Assembly (NCBI GenBank): GCA_041686955.1
Contig: JAWLCV010000102.1
Location: 1-10,589, forward strand
Source of the DNA: UBA7803 sp041686955
Lineage (GTDB): Bacteria > Pseudomonadota > Gammaproteobacteria > Pseudomonadales > Azotimanducaceae
Length of the DNA stretch: 10,589 nt
Reading direction: 5' to 3'
Notes under the pieces: model-generated
Database searches by the model: none
What the model saw: only the letters and a program-made list of their open reading frames with translations
Told to the model about the DNA's origin: nothing
Made by a program: the position numbers and the translations under genes
In this document: piece by piece, positions 1 to 7,135 of the stretch
Numbering within the stretch: the first letter of the stretch is position 1
How the letters are laid out: every line of letters starts with the position of its first letter

Positions 1-2
1 AC

Positions 3-923
3 GTGAACAACATGCAGATCGACCGCGGCGGGGTCGGCTTCGCCCTGGCCGCCTATGGGTTCTGGGGCATTGCCCCCGTGTATTTCAAGTTCCTCACCTT
101 CGCCACGCCGGTGGAGGTGGTGGCGCACCGGGTGCTCTGGTCCGTGCTGGTGCTGGCGGGGCTCATCTGGCTGCGCGGCCAGTGGCGCACGCTGAGAGGG
201 CTGACCCGCCGCCAGGTGGGCTGGCTCGCGGTGAGCGGCGGCCTCATCTCGTTCAACTGGGGGCTGTTCGTGTGGGCCCTGTTCGACGCCCGCATGCTCG
301 AAGCCAGCCTCGGTTACTTCATCAATCCCCTGGTGAACGTGGTGCTCGGGGTGCTGGTGTTCAAGGAATGGATGCGTCCCGCCCAGCGGTTCGCCCTGGT
401 GCTCGCCGGGCTCGGCGTGGCCAACGAGGTCGTGGCCGTGGGCGTGGTGCCGTGGGTGGGGCTGTTGCTCGCCATGAGCTTCGGTCTCTACGGGCTGGTG
501 CGCAAGCGCCTGGCCGTGGATTCCGCCGTGGGGCTGGGGCTGGAGACGACGCTCATGTTGCCGGTGGCGGTGGCCTACCTGCTGGTGACCTCGCTCAGCG
601 GCGAGGGAACGGTGGCCGCCGGCACGCCCGGCGAGCTTGCTCTCCTGGCGGCGGGCGGGCTGGTGACGGTGGTTCCTCTGGTCTGCTTCGCGGCGGCCGC
701 CGTGCGCCTGCCGCTCAGCGTGCTGGGATTCTTTCAGTACCTGGCGCCGTCCGGGATGTTTCTGCTGGCGGTGTTCGTCTACGGCGAGCCGTTCCGGCCG
801 AGCCAGCTCGTCACGTTCGGGCTCATCTGGCTGGCGCTGCTGATCTTCTCCAGCGAGGCGCTGTATCATCAGCGTCGCCTGCAACGGCAGATTTCACGGC
901 CCGCTCCGGGGAGCACCCTATGA
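3..923 (+). CDS. rarD: RarD-type EamA family membrane transporter
   Basis: This is an inner-membrane drug/metabolite-superfamily permease of the RarD group. The E. coli member is annotated as a chloramphenicol-sensitivity protein, and its natural substrate is not established. From the GTG at position 3 the protein has 306 residues, close to the usual ~300. It is almost entirely hydrophobic, consistent with about ten membrane helices in two EamA repeats. RarD hallmarks are visible: an AAYGFWGIAPVYFK segment (residues 16-29), HR at 42-43, EASLGYFINPLVN (100-112), GLYGLVRK (161-168) and LGFFQY (241-246). The start is uncertain: GTG at 3, ATG at 12 or a codon before the window are all possible, because only two upstream bases are visible. 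The last codons overlap the next gene (ATGA), so the two are probably translated together. The family assignment is secure; the transported substrate is unknown. Confidence 0.93.
   Translation: MNNMQIDRGGVGFALAAYGFWGIAPVYFKFLTFATPVEVVAHRVLWSVLVLAGLIWLRGQWRTLRGLTRRQVGWLAVSGGLISFNWGLFVWALFDARMLEASLGYFINPLVNVVLGVLVFKEWMRPAQRFALVLAGLGVANEVVAVGVVPWVGLLLAMSFGLYGLVRKRLAVDSAVGLGLETTLMLPVAVAYLLVTSLSGEGTVAAGTPGELALLAAGGLVTVVPLVCFAAAAVRLPLSVLGFFQYLAPSGMFLLAVFVYGEPFRPSQLVTFGLIWLALLIFSSEALYHQRRLQRQISRPAPGSTL
908..913 (+). promoter_or_regulatory. Ribosome binding site for the GST-like gene
   Basis: GGGGAG lies 6 bases before the ATG at 920, inside the end of the rarD reading frame. It supports 920 as the true start and rejects the much longer open frame that runs through rarD. 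Confidence 0.7.
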
Positions 924-1588
924 TCGTTCTCTACACCATGGAACGCGAATACCCGTGGGGCACCCTGCGCTCCACCTTCTCCAGCAAGACCAAGGTCATT
1001 CTGGAAGAGAAGCGTCTGCCGTACCGGGTCGAGCGGGTGAAGATCGGCGACATCTGGAAGAAGACGCCCGAGGTGCTGGAGAAGAACCCCCTGGGCAAGG
1101 TGCCGTGGATCGACGACGACGACACCCGGGTGTACGACTCCACCGTCATCAACGAGTACCTGGACGAACGCTATCCCGAGCCGCGCCTGCTTCCGGAGGA
1201 TCCGCTGGAGCGTGCCCGGGTGCGGGCGCTCGAGAACTACGGCGACGAGATCGTGCTCTCCGGCGCCGTGCCCCGCATCTGGATGCCCTGGTGGTCCAAG
1301 GAAGATCAGCGCAACCTGGAAGACATGGACCAGGCCCGGGAGGTGCTGCGCGCCCGGGCGCTGCCGTTTCTCGAGAAGACGCTCGGGGATCGCGAGTACA
1401 TCTGCGGCGCCTTCACCCTGGCGGACGCGCCCTACATGGCGCTTGCCATGGTCCTGCAGGTCGACGGCATGAGCCTGGAGGGATTCCCGAAATTCGCGGC
1501 CTACCTGGCGCGGCTGCGCAGCCGCCCCAGCTATCACGCCATCGACCCCACCACGTCGCTGGAGGATTCCGCCGGCCGCCCAGCCTGA
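920..1588 (+). CDS. Glutathione S-transferase family protein
   Basis: A 222-residue soluble protein with the two-domain GST layout. Residues 1-84 match the thioredoxin-like domain: LYT at the start, NPLGKVPW (56-63) with the cis-proline P62, and DST (72-74 region), where GSTs hold the gamma-glutamyl part of glutathione, followed by INEYLDERYP. Residues ~95-206 form the helical domain, with FTLADAPY (165-172) matching the conserved N-capping box that keeps the fold together. The catalytic residue is unclear. The stretch at 18-24 is serine-rich, but the position normally holding the catalytic Ser/Cys before the K-V pair appears to be phenylalanine, so it could be a non-catalytic or SspA-like member. 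It is coupled to rarD by an ATGA overlap and a good ribosome site. The partner of the RarD transporter and the substrate are unknown. The longer frame starting at 182 is spurious because it is the shadow of rarD. Confidence 0.9.
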   Translation: MIVLYTMEREYPWGTLRSTFSSKTKVILEEKRLPYRVERVKIGDIWKKTPEVLEKNPLGKVPWIDDDDTRVYDSTVINEYLDERYPEPRLLPEDPLERARVRALENYGDEIVLSGAVPRIWMPWWSKEDQRNLEDMDQAREVLRARALPFLEKTLGDREYICGAFTLADAPYMALAMVLQVDGMSLEGFPKFAAYLARLRSRPSYHAIDPTTSLEDSAGRPA

Positions 1589-1594
1589 CGACGA

Positions 1595-1615
1595 CAGCGG
1601 CGCCTCGGCGCGCTG
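1595..1615. terminator. GC-rich hairpin between convergent genes
   Basis: CAGC(G)GCGC - CTCG - GCGCGCTG can form an 8-bp stem with one bulged G and a tetraloop. It starts 7 bases after the GST stop and lies 25 bases beyond the stop of the convergent SPOR gene. Further GGCGCC palindromes follow at 1615-1620 and 1623-1628. There is no T-tract on either strand, so it is not a classical intrinsic terminator. It may slow polymerase or protect 3' ends. Confidence 0.3.
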
Positions 1616-1639
1616 GCGCCCCGGCGCCCTGGGTGGCGG

Positions 1640-2278
1640 TCAGATGCCGGCAGTGCCGGCCAGGACGTCGCCGCGGACGACGGCCGCCTGCAGCGAGCCC
1701 ACGGTGCGAACCCAGGGTGACGTGCCGGCGAGCGACGGCGGCAGCTCCGCGGCGGCGTCTCGTGCCTGCTCCGCGGTCTCGTAGATGCCGAGCAGCAGCA
1801 CGTAGTAGAGGCGGCCGTCGCGTTCCACCCGCGCCGCCGACATCCCCTGCAGGCCGTGCTCGTTCACGTACGCCTCCAAGGCCTCCGCGCTCGACATGGC
1901 CATGAGCTGGACGGTGTAGAAATCCTCCGGCAGGTTGGCCAGGGAGCGGGGCGGGTTCGGCGGGTGGGAGGCGCTCTGCGGCCCGGGCTCCGCCGGCGCC
2001 GGAGGCGCCTCGGGTTCCTCCGGCTCCTCCGGGGGCGCGGGCTGGGGCGGCGGAGCGGACCCGTCGCCGGGCGGCGGTGCGGCGGGCAGCCGGGCCGGGC
2101 GCGGATCTTCCGCCAGATCCGGATCCTGCACGCACTCCCAGCCGGAGCCTGAAGGGCTCATCTGGCAGAACCAGTCGCCGTTCCCGACGTTGCGCACCGG
2201 CGTGGCCGGGGGCCGCGGGCCGGAGCCGGCGCAGCCGGCGACGACGAGGCTGACAACGAGACACAGGGGCAGTTTCAT
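1640..2278 (-). CDS. SPOR-domain lipoprotein
   Basis: A 212-residue envelope protein. Residues 1-16 are a lipoprotein signal (MKLPLCLVVSLVVAGC) with lipobox V-A-G-C, so the mature protein should begin at lipidated Cys16. Next comes a short W-x-C / W-x-C segment (WFCQ at 36-39, WECV at 47-50), then a low-complexity linker rich in Pro, Glu and Ala (about 52-112). A C-terminal SPOR-like domain follows (about 118-199: DFYTVQLMA, then RLYYVLLLGIYETAEQA). SPOR domains bind denuded septal peptidoglycan glycans, so a cell-division or wall-associated role is likely, but the exact role is unknown. I chose the ATG at 2278 because it places the signal peptide at the N terminus. An in-frame ATG at 2380 would add 34 charged residues before it. 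No clear ribosome binding site precedes 2278. It is convergent with the GST gene and divergent from the HNH gene. Confidence 0.85.
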   Translation of the reverse strand: MKLPLCLVVSLVVAGCAGSGPRPPATPVRNVGNGDWFCQMSPSGSGWECVQDPDLAEDPRPARLPAAPPPGDGSAPPPQPAPPEEPEEPEAPPAPAEPGPQSASHPPNPPRSLANLPEDFYTVQLMAMSSAEALEAYVNEHGLQGMSAARVERDGRLYYVLLLGIYETAEQARDAAAELPPSLAGTSPWVRTVGSLQAAVVRGDVLAGTAGI

Positions 2279-2367
2279 CGCCGCTAATGTGCCCACGTCC
2301 CTCGGGACTGTCAAAAATCTTCTCGAGCTCATGCCGTTTTCGCGTCTCCCCCGCCAACCACGCCGCG

Positions 2368-2396
2368 TTGAATCGGTCACGGCATTTGGCCATTAT
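2368..2396 (+). promoter_or_regulatory. Candidate sigma70 promoter for the HNH gene
   Basis: TTGAAT (2368-2373) and CATTAT (2391-2396) are separated by exactly 17 bases, each matching four of six consensus positions. The -10 overlaps the TATAAT that reads in the opposite direction. The leader to the ATG at 2474 would be about 70 bases. The match is modest and could be chance. Confidence 0.33.
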
Positions 2397-2397
2397 A
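2392..2397 (-). promoter_or_regulatory. Candidate -10 element for the SPOR lipoprotein gene
   Basis: Read on the minus strand this is a perfect TATAAT in an otherwise GC-rich region, 113 bases before the chosen lipoprotein start. A TTGACA-like -35 box is not visible at 16-18 bases upstream, and there is no extended TGn. Transcription would begin near 2385, leaving a leader of about 107 bases. Confidence 0.45.
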
Positions 2398-2463
2398 CGG
2401 GCGCGCCGATAGTTGGCGGTGCTGGGAAACCGGCCCTGACGATCGAAGGCGATGATGGCGATG

Positions 2464-2470
2464 AAGGAGG
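2464..2470 (+). promoter_or_regulatory. Strong ribosome binding site for the HNH gene
   Basis: AAGGAGG lies 3 bases before the ATG at 2474 and is a near-perfect complement to the 16S rRNA tail. It fixes the start over an overlapping frame that begins at 2452. Confidence 0.75.
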
Positions 2471-2473
2471 CTC

Positions 2474-3064
2474 ATGGTCGCCACGATAACCGAGTACGAG
2501 CGGGTGCCTCGCATCCTGCGGCTGGACATAGCCGGCAAGCCCGTGGAGTGGGTGAGCTGGCAGGAAGCCGTTTGCCTGTACGCGCGGGAGATCGTGGTGT
2601 GGACCTTGGGCGACGCCATCCTCCGGATACGCGGCGGCCACTCACGCTTCAACGCCGCCCGCAGCACCATCGACATTCACAGCATCATCGCCTGTGACGG
2701 CAAGATCGTCTCCCCCATGCGCGGGGTTCCGCCGCTGACCAACGAAGCCCTGTTCCGCCGGGATCTCAACGTCTGCCTGTACTGCGGCAGCACCTTCGCC
2801 GACGGGGAACTGACCCGGGATCACGTGGTGCCCTTGTCGCGCCGCGGCCGCGACGTCTGGGACAACGTGGTCGCCGCCTGCAAGCGCTGCAACCACCACA
2901 AGGGCAACCGGCTTCCGGAAGAGTGCGGCATGGAGCTTTTGGCGCTGCCGTACCTGCCGAACTTCGCCGAGTACCTGGCGCTGATCAACAGCGGGCGGAT
3001 TCTCGGCGACCAGATGGACTTTCTGCGCAAGAGCTTCGGCCGCAACAGCCGCCTGCTGCAGTAG
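2474..3064 (+). CDS. HNH endonuclease family protein (zinc-ribbon HNH)
   Basis: A 196-residue protein. The N-terminal ~95 residues carry the pattern often seen before bacterial stand-alone HNH domains: a hydrophobic strand, then PVEWVSWQEAV (23-33). The HNH core follows: CLYC (101-104), TRDHVVPLSRRG (114-125), DVWDNVVAACKRCN (127-140) and HHKGN. Cys101/104/136/139 should form the structural zinc site. Asp116-His117, Asn131 and Asn140 (or the following His residues) fit the catalytic beta-beta-alpha metal motif. All key positions are present, so nuclease activity is plausible. There is no methyltransferase, restriction subunit, toxin delivery domain or phage gene next to it, so it looks like the widespread solitary HNH family of unknown role rather than part of a restriction system. 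The DNA substrate is unknown. Confidence 0.9.
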   Translation: MVATITEYERVPRILRLDIAGKPVEWVSWQEAVCLYAREIVVWTLGDAILRIRGGHSRFNAARSTIDIHSIIACDGKIVSPMRGVPPLTNEALFRRDLNVCLYCGSTFADGELTRDHVVPLSRRGRDVWDNVVAACKRCNHHKGNRLPEECGMELLALPYLPNFAEYLALINSGRILGDQMDFLRKSFGRNSRLLQ

Positions 3065-3092
3065 CGTCGTTCGCGGCGGCGGGCCTGCCTCG

Positions 3093-4514
3093 CTAGCGGC
3101 TCCGCCCGGCGTGCTCCCGGAGCACCTCCGCCACGCACGCCGTGAGGCGCTTGCCGGTGGCGATGTGCAGGAACTCGTTGGGCCCGTGGGCGTTCGACTG
3201 CGGGCCGAGCACTCCGGTCACCAGAAACTGCACCCCCGGATAGGCATCGCCCAGCATCTTCATGAAGGGAATGGTGCCCCCCATGCCCATGTACATGACC
3301 GGCGCGCCGAAGTGGGCCTGGGAGGCCCGGCCCACCGCGTCGTGGAGCCACGGTGCCGGCTCCGGCGCGAGCCACCCCGTCTGCGGGGTTTCCAGCTCGA
3401 AGCGCACCTGGGCGCCGTAGGGCGGATCGCGTTCCAGCTCCTCTTTGACGGCCCGGGCGGCGGCGTCGGCGTCGAGGGTGGGCGGCAGGCGGAACACGAG
3501 CTTGGCCCGGGTGCCCGGCCGCAGGGTGTTGCCGGCGTTGTTCACGTCCGGCGCGCCGCCCAGGCCCACGGTGGCCAGGCTCGGCCGCCAGGCGTTGTTG
3601 AGCAGCAGCTCGAGCCGGTCGTCGCTTTCGGGACGCACCCCGTCGGCCCAGGGAAAGCGGCGGGTGATGGTGTCGCCCAGGGCCTCGGCCACGGCGCGGA
3701 GCTGAGTCCGTGCCGCCTCCGGGACCTCCACGTAGAGGGCCGGGTGCAGGCGGCCGGTGGCCGCGTCCTCCACCCGCTCCACCAGCGCGCGCAGGATGCG
3801 GAAGCTGGAGGGCACGATGCCGCCCGCGGCGCCGGAATGCTGCCCCTCGCGGAGCACCTGCACCGACAGCACGCCCGGGAGCATGCCGCGCAGCGACGTG
3901 GTGATCCAGAGCTGGTCGTAGTTGCCGCACTCCGCGTCCAGGCAGACCACCAGCTCGGGCTGGCCGATGCGGGCGCGCAGCGCCTCCACGTAGTGGGGCA
4001 GATCGTAGCTGCCGCTTTCCTCGCAGCCTTCGATCAGCAGCACGCAGCGGCTGTGGGCCACGCCTTCCGCCTGCAGCGCGGCGATGGCGGTGAGGGAGCC
4101 GAACAGGGCGTAGCCGTCGTCGGCGCCGCCGCGGCCGTACAGCTTGCCGTCGCGCAGCACCGGCTCCCAGGGCGCGAGGCCGGGCTCCCAGCCGTCGAAC
4201 TCCGGCTGCTTGTCGTAGTGTCCGTACAGCAGCACGGTGCCGGGAGCGCCGGTGCCGGCCACCTCGGCGAACAGCAGCGGGGTGCGGCCGGGCAGGGTGA
4301 CGATCTCGGTGGTGAGGCCTGTGACCCCCGCCTGCCGGGCCCAGTTTTCCAGCAGGCTCACCGCGGCGGCCATGTGACCGCGGCTCTCCCATTCGGGATC
4401 GAAGGCCGGCGACTTGTTGGGGATGCGCACGTACTCGCACAGGGTGGGGACGATGTCGCGGTCCCAGCGCTCGTCGACGTAGCGCTGCACGTTCCGGGTG
4501 AAGGTTTCGCTCAT
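3093..4514 (-). CDS. M20 family metallopeptidase (CNDP2/carnosinase-like dipeptidase)
   Basis: A 473-residue, apparently cytoplasmic di-metal peptidase that should hydrolyse dipeptides or short peptides. Metal-site motifs are in the family order: YGHYD (97-101; ligand His99, Asp101 nearby), GRGGADDG (127-134; bridging Asp132), EGCEESGS (162-169; Glu165 general base, Glu166 ligand), LDAE (192-195; Asp193) and AHGPNE (442-447; His443). GQHSGA (224-229), with His226, is the lid/dimer-domain histidine region. Numbering lies within two residues of human cytosolic non-specific dipeptidase, so the full site appears intact. It is the last gene of the minus-strand run, starting 9 bases after the monooxygenase stop. 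Its ribosome site overlaps that stop codon. Human CNDP2 hydrolyses Cys-Gly among other dipeptides, but specificity here is inferred only. Its convergent neighbour is the HNH gene, 28 bases away. Confidence 0.92.
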   Translation of the reverse strand: MSETFTRNVQRYVDERWDRDIVPTLCEYVRIPNKSPAFDPEWESRGHMAAAVSLLENWARQAGVTGLTTEIVTLPGRTPLLFAEVAGTGAPGTVLLYGHYDKQPEFDGWEPGLAPWEPVLRDGKLYGRGGADDGYALFGSLTAIAALQAEGVAHSRCVLLIEGCEESGSYDLPHYVEALRARIGQPELVVCLDAECGNYDQLWITTSLRGMLPGVLSVQVLREGQHSGAAGGIVPSSFRILRALVERVEDAATGRLHPALYVEVPEAARTQLRAVAEALGDTITRRFPWADGVRPESDDRLELLLNNAWRPSLATVGLGGAPDVNNAGNTLRPGTRAKLVFRLPPTLDADAAARAVKEELERDPPYGAQVRFELETPQTGWLAPEPAPWLHDAVGRASQAHFGAPVMYMGMGGTIPFMKMLGDAYPGVQFLVTGVLGPQSNAHGPNEFLHIATGKRLTACVAEVLREHAGRSR

Positions 4515-4518
4515 GGGG

Positions 4519-4525
4519 TCACCTC
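4519..4525 (-). promoter_or_regulatory. Ribosome binding site for the M20 peptidase
   Basis: GAGGTGA on the minus strand lies 4 bases before the ATG at 4514 and overlaps the TGA stop of the upstream monooxygenase. This is a layout typical of coupled translation. Confidence 0.65.
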
Positions 4526-5717
4526 AGTGAAATCCTCGGACGCAGTCGTAGCCGTGAAGCCAGTCGTACTGCCGCATGGCGAGTTCCGGCAGGAACCGGC
4601 TGCCGAGGGAAAGCTTGAAGTTGCGCCACCACGCCGGCGAGCCCTCGGGGAGGTGGAACATCTCGCCCTGCTCCCGGGAGCTTCGCTGCACCCTGGTGGC
4701 CCGCGGGCGGCGATAGCGCTCGTACTCGGTCAGGCCCTCCGAGGGGTGATCTTCCCACCGGTCGAGCATGCGCGACAGCACCCAGGCATCCTCGATGGCC
4801 ATGGCGGCGCCCTGGGCCAGATAGGGCAGCATGGGGTGACAGGCGTCGCCCAGCAGGGTGATGCAGCCGCGGCTCCAGGCGGGCAGGGGCTCGTGATCGC
4901 ACAGCGCCCATTTGTAGACCCCGTCCGCCGCCTCGATCAAGGTGCGCACCATGGGGTGCCAGCCGGCGAAGTCGCGGGCCAGCTCCGCCGGGTCGCCGGG
5001 CGTGCTCCAGGATTCCTCGGTCCAGCGGCCCGTTTCCACCACCCCGACGAAGTTCACCAGCTCGCCGCGCCGGACGTAGTAGTGCACGAAGTGACGGCCC
5101 GGCCCCAGCCACACCGTGGCGCTGGGAGGAATCAGCCGGGCGGGCAGACGCTCGATCGGAATCATGCCGCGCCACGCCACGTGGCCCGTGAACCGCGGCG
5201 CGCTGTGCTGGAACAGGCTCTGACGAACCACCGAACGAACGCCGTCGCAGCCCACCACCGCGTCGTGGCGCAGGCGCTCGCCCTCCACCTCGAGCCAGGG
5301 CCCTTCGTCGTCCTCGCCGGCGCCGCGGCAGACGACCCCGGTGCGCAGGGTGATGCCTGAGCGGTTCCGGGCCTCTTCCATGAGCAGCCCGTGCAGGTCG
5401 CCGCGGTGCACGTGGTAGTAGGGCGCCCCGTAGCGCAGCTCGGAGAACTGGCCGAGGGGCCGCATGGCGAGCTGATAGCCGGCGCGCCAGGTGCGCAGGT
5501 GCACGGCGTCGGGATAGAACGCGATGCCCTTCAGCGCCGCGCCCAAGCCCAGGGCGCCGAGCACCCGGGTGGCGTTGGGGGAAAGCTGCACGCCGGCGCC
5601 GAGCCCTTCGGGCTCGGTTGCCCGCTCGTAGAGGGTGATGTTCCTGAGCCCGGCCTGGTGACACGCCAGTGCGAGGGTCAAGCCGCCAATGCCGGCCCCT
5701 GCGATCCCCAGTCGCAC
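4524..5717 (-). CDS. FAD-dependent monooxygenase (aromatic hydroxylase type)
   Basis: A 397-residue class A flavoprotein monooxygenase. The dinucleotide-binding motif GAGIGG is at residues 7-12, and Glu31 at the end of the second strand (LYER) should hold the FAD ribose. HRGDLH (105-110) matches the conserved stretch seen in salicylate and 3-hydroxybenzoate hydroxylases. VGCDGVRS (155-162) is the DG motif contacting FAD and NAD(P)H, and LLGDACHPMLPYLAQG (288-303) is the GD motif. It lies closest to the salicylate / 3-hydroxybenzoate 6- / 6-hydroxynicotinate hydroxylase group, but no ring-cleavage or other catabolic gene is nearby, so the substrate is unknown. The GTG at 5717 is the only start that puts the Rossmann motif at the N terminus. 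It lies 2 bases after the cysS stop and lacks a nearby Shine-Dalgarno, so it probably depends on translation of cysS. Confidence 0.9.
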   Translation of the reverse strand: MRLGIAGAGIGGLTLALACHQAGLRNITLYERATEPEGLGAGVQLSPNATRVLGALGLGAALKGIAFYPDAVHLRTWRAGYQLAMRPLGQFSELRYGAPYYHVHRGDLHGLLMEEARNRSGITLRTGVVCRGAGEDDEGPWLEVEGERLRHDAVVGCDGVRSVVRQSLFQHSAPRFTGHVAWRGMIPIERLPARLIPPSATVWLGPGRHFVHYYVRRGELVNFVGVVETGRWTEESWSTPGDPAELARDFAGWHPMVRTLIEAADGVYKWALCDHEPLPAWSRGCITLLGDACHPMLPYLAQGAAMAIEDAWVLSRMLDRWEDHPSEGLTEYERYRRPRATRVQRSSREQGEMFHLPEGSPAWWRNFKLSLGSRFLPELAMRQYDWLHGYDCVRGFH

Positions 5718-5719
5718 CG

Positions 5720-7120
5720 TCAGCGCCCGCGGACCTTCCAGCGGGTGCCTTCGCGGCTGTCCTCCAGCTCGATGCCGCGCCGCGCCAGGTCGTCGCGAAT
5801 GGCGTCTGCCCGCGCGAAATCGCGGTTGCGGCGGGCGGCGTTGCGCTCCTCGATGAGCGCCTCGATCTCGGTGGCGTCCACCTCGGTGCCGCGCTGGAAA
5901 TGGGCGTCCACCGTCTCGGTGAGCAGACCCAGCAGCCAGCCGCCCTCGAGGAGTTGGCGCTGCAGCCGGGCGCGTTCCGCCGCATCGTCGGCACGGTTCG
6001 CCGCATCCGCGATCTGGTGCATGGCGGCCAGCGCCTTGGGGGTATTGAGGTCGTCGCAGAGCGCCGCCATCACCGTCGCCGGGTACTGTCCCGGGGGCAG
6101 ACCGGCGAAGTCGCGGCTGCTGACCGCGCCCGATTCGTCCACCCCGCGCAGGGCCTCGTAGAGCCGGTCTAGGCTCGCCGAGGATTGGGTCAGGAGATCC
6201 TCGGTCCACGCGAGCTGCTGGCGGTAGTGACCGGAGAGCAGGGCGTAGCGCAGGGCCTCGCCGGGGTAGCGCTCGAGCAACTCGTGAATCGTCACGATGT
6301 TGCCGAGCGACTTCGACATCTTTTCCTGCCCGAGGGTGAGCATGCCGTTGTGCAGCCAGTAGCGGACGTAGGTGGGGTTCGCGTTGGCGCAGCGGCTCTG
6401 GGCGGCCTCGTTCTCGTGGTGCGGAAACATCAGGTCCGAGCCGCCGCCGTGAATGTCGATGGTCTCGCCCAGGTGGCGCCGGATCATGGCGGAGCACTCG
6501 ATGTGCCAGCCGGGCCGGCCGCGGCCCCAGGGGCTCTCCCAGCCGGGGAGCTCGTCGGTGGAGGGCTTCCACAGCACGAAGTCCTTGGGGTCGCGCTTGT
6601 AGGGCGCCACGTCCACCCGGGCGCCGTCCAGCATGTCCTGCAGGGTGCGATGGGAGAGGCTGCCGTAGTCCGGGTCCGTGGGCACGTGGAACAGCACGTG
6701 ACCTTCCGCCACGTAGGCGTGCTCCCCCGCGATCAGCGACTCGATCATGTCGATGATCTCGTCGATGTGCTCGGTGGCGCGGGGCTCCAGGGTCGGCGGC
6801 AGGCAGCCGAGCGCCGCCACGTCCTCCCGATAGGCTTCGGTGAAGCGCTCCGTCAGCTCGCCGATGGACTCGCCGCTGGCCTTGGCGGCGGCGTTGATCT
6901 TGTCGTCCACGTCGGTGATGTTGCGCAGGTACGCCACGTCCGGGTACAGCACCCGCAACAGCCGAAACAGGACGTCGAACACCACCGCCGGCCGGCCGTT
7001 GCCGATGTGCACCCGGCCGTACACGGTGGGGCCGCACACGTACATGGTGACGCGGTCGGGGTCGAGGGGACGGAAGACTTCCTTGCGGCCCGTGGCGGTG
7101 TTGTGAAGCTTGAGTTCCAT
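5720..7120 (-). CDS. cysS: Cysteinyl-tRNA synthetase
   Basis: This class I aminoacyl-tRNA synthetase charges tRNA-Cys with cysteine using ATP. It has 466 residues, near the 461 of E. coli. Signature sites are present: HIGN at 38-41 (HIGH motif), KMSKS at 267-271, and the zinc ligands that select the cysteine thiol, Cys29, Cys209, His234 and Glu238. GGSDLMFPHHENE surrounds the latter two. The C-terminal part after about 310 is helical (anticodon-binding), ending RWKVRGR. The gene begins 15 bases after hisI with only a weak ribosome site and is followed 2 bases later by the monooxygenase. It is essential unless a second copy exists. Its location in the middle of an operon with a peptidase on either side is unusual. 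Confidence 0.98.
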   Translation of the reverse strand: MELKLHNTATGRKEVFRPLDPDRVTMYVCGPTVYGRVHIGNGRPAVVFDVLFRLLRVLYPDVAYLRNITDVDDKINAAAKASGESIGELTERFTEAYREDVAALGCLPPTLEPRATEHIDEIIDMIESLIAGEHAYVAEGHVLFHVPTDPDYGSLSHRTLQDMLDGARVDVAPYKRDPKDFVLWKPSTDELPGWESPWGRGRPGWHIECSAMIRRHLGETIDIHGGGSDLMFPHHENEAAQSRCANANPTYVRYWLHNGMLTLGQEKMSKSLGNIVTIHELLERYPGEALRYALLSGHYRQQLAWTEDLLTQSSASLDRLYEALRGVDESGAVSSRDFAGLPPGQYPATVMAALCDDLNTPKALAAMHQIADAANRADDAAERARLQRQLLEGGWLLGLLTETVDAHFQRGTEVDATEIEALIEERNAARRNRDFARADAIRDDLARRGIELEDSREGTRWKVRGR

Positions 7121-7135
7121 GAGCTGATCCGTATT

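Noticed and set aside
1413..2393. A 326-codon minus-strand open frame overlapping the SPOR gene in another frame.
   Set aside because: The SPOR frame has a lipobox and a recognisable domain. This one is an Arg/Ala-rich shadow.
2474..3064. The HNH gene as a restriction-modification, homing or toxin module.
   Set aside because: No methyltransferase, intron/intein boundary, repeat, secretion domain or immunity gene lies beside it, and its composition matches its neighbours.
3062..3100. The CGCTAGCG palindrome and nearby GC runs as a terminator between the HNH and M20 genes.
   Set aside because: The stem is only four pairs per side without a loop, there is no T-tract on either strand, and it overlaps the M20 stop codon.
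3111..5360. A 749-codon plus-strand open frame opposite the M20 and monooxygenase genes.
   Set aside because: It is antisense to two confidently identified genes, its translation is Gly/Ala/His/Gln-rich with no recognisable domain, and it crosses their gene boundary. It is a typical high-GC shadow frame.
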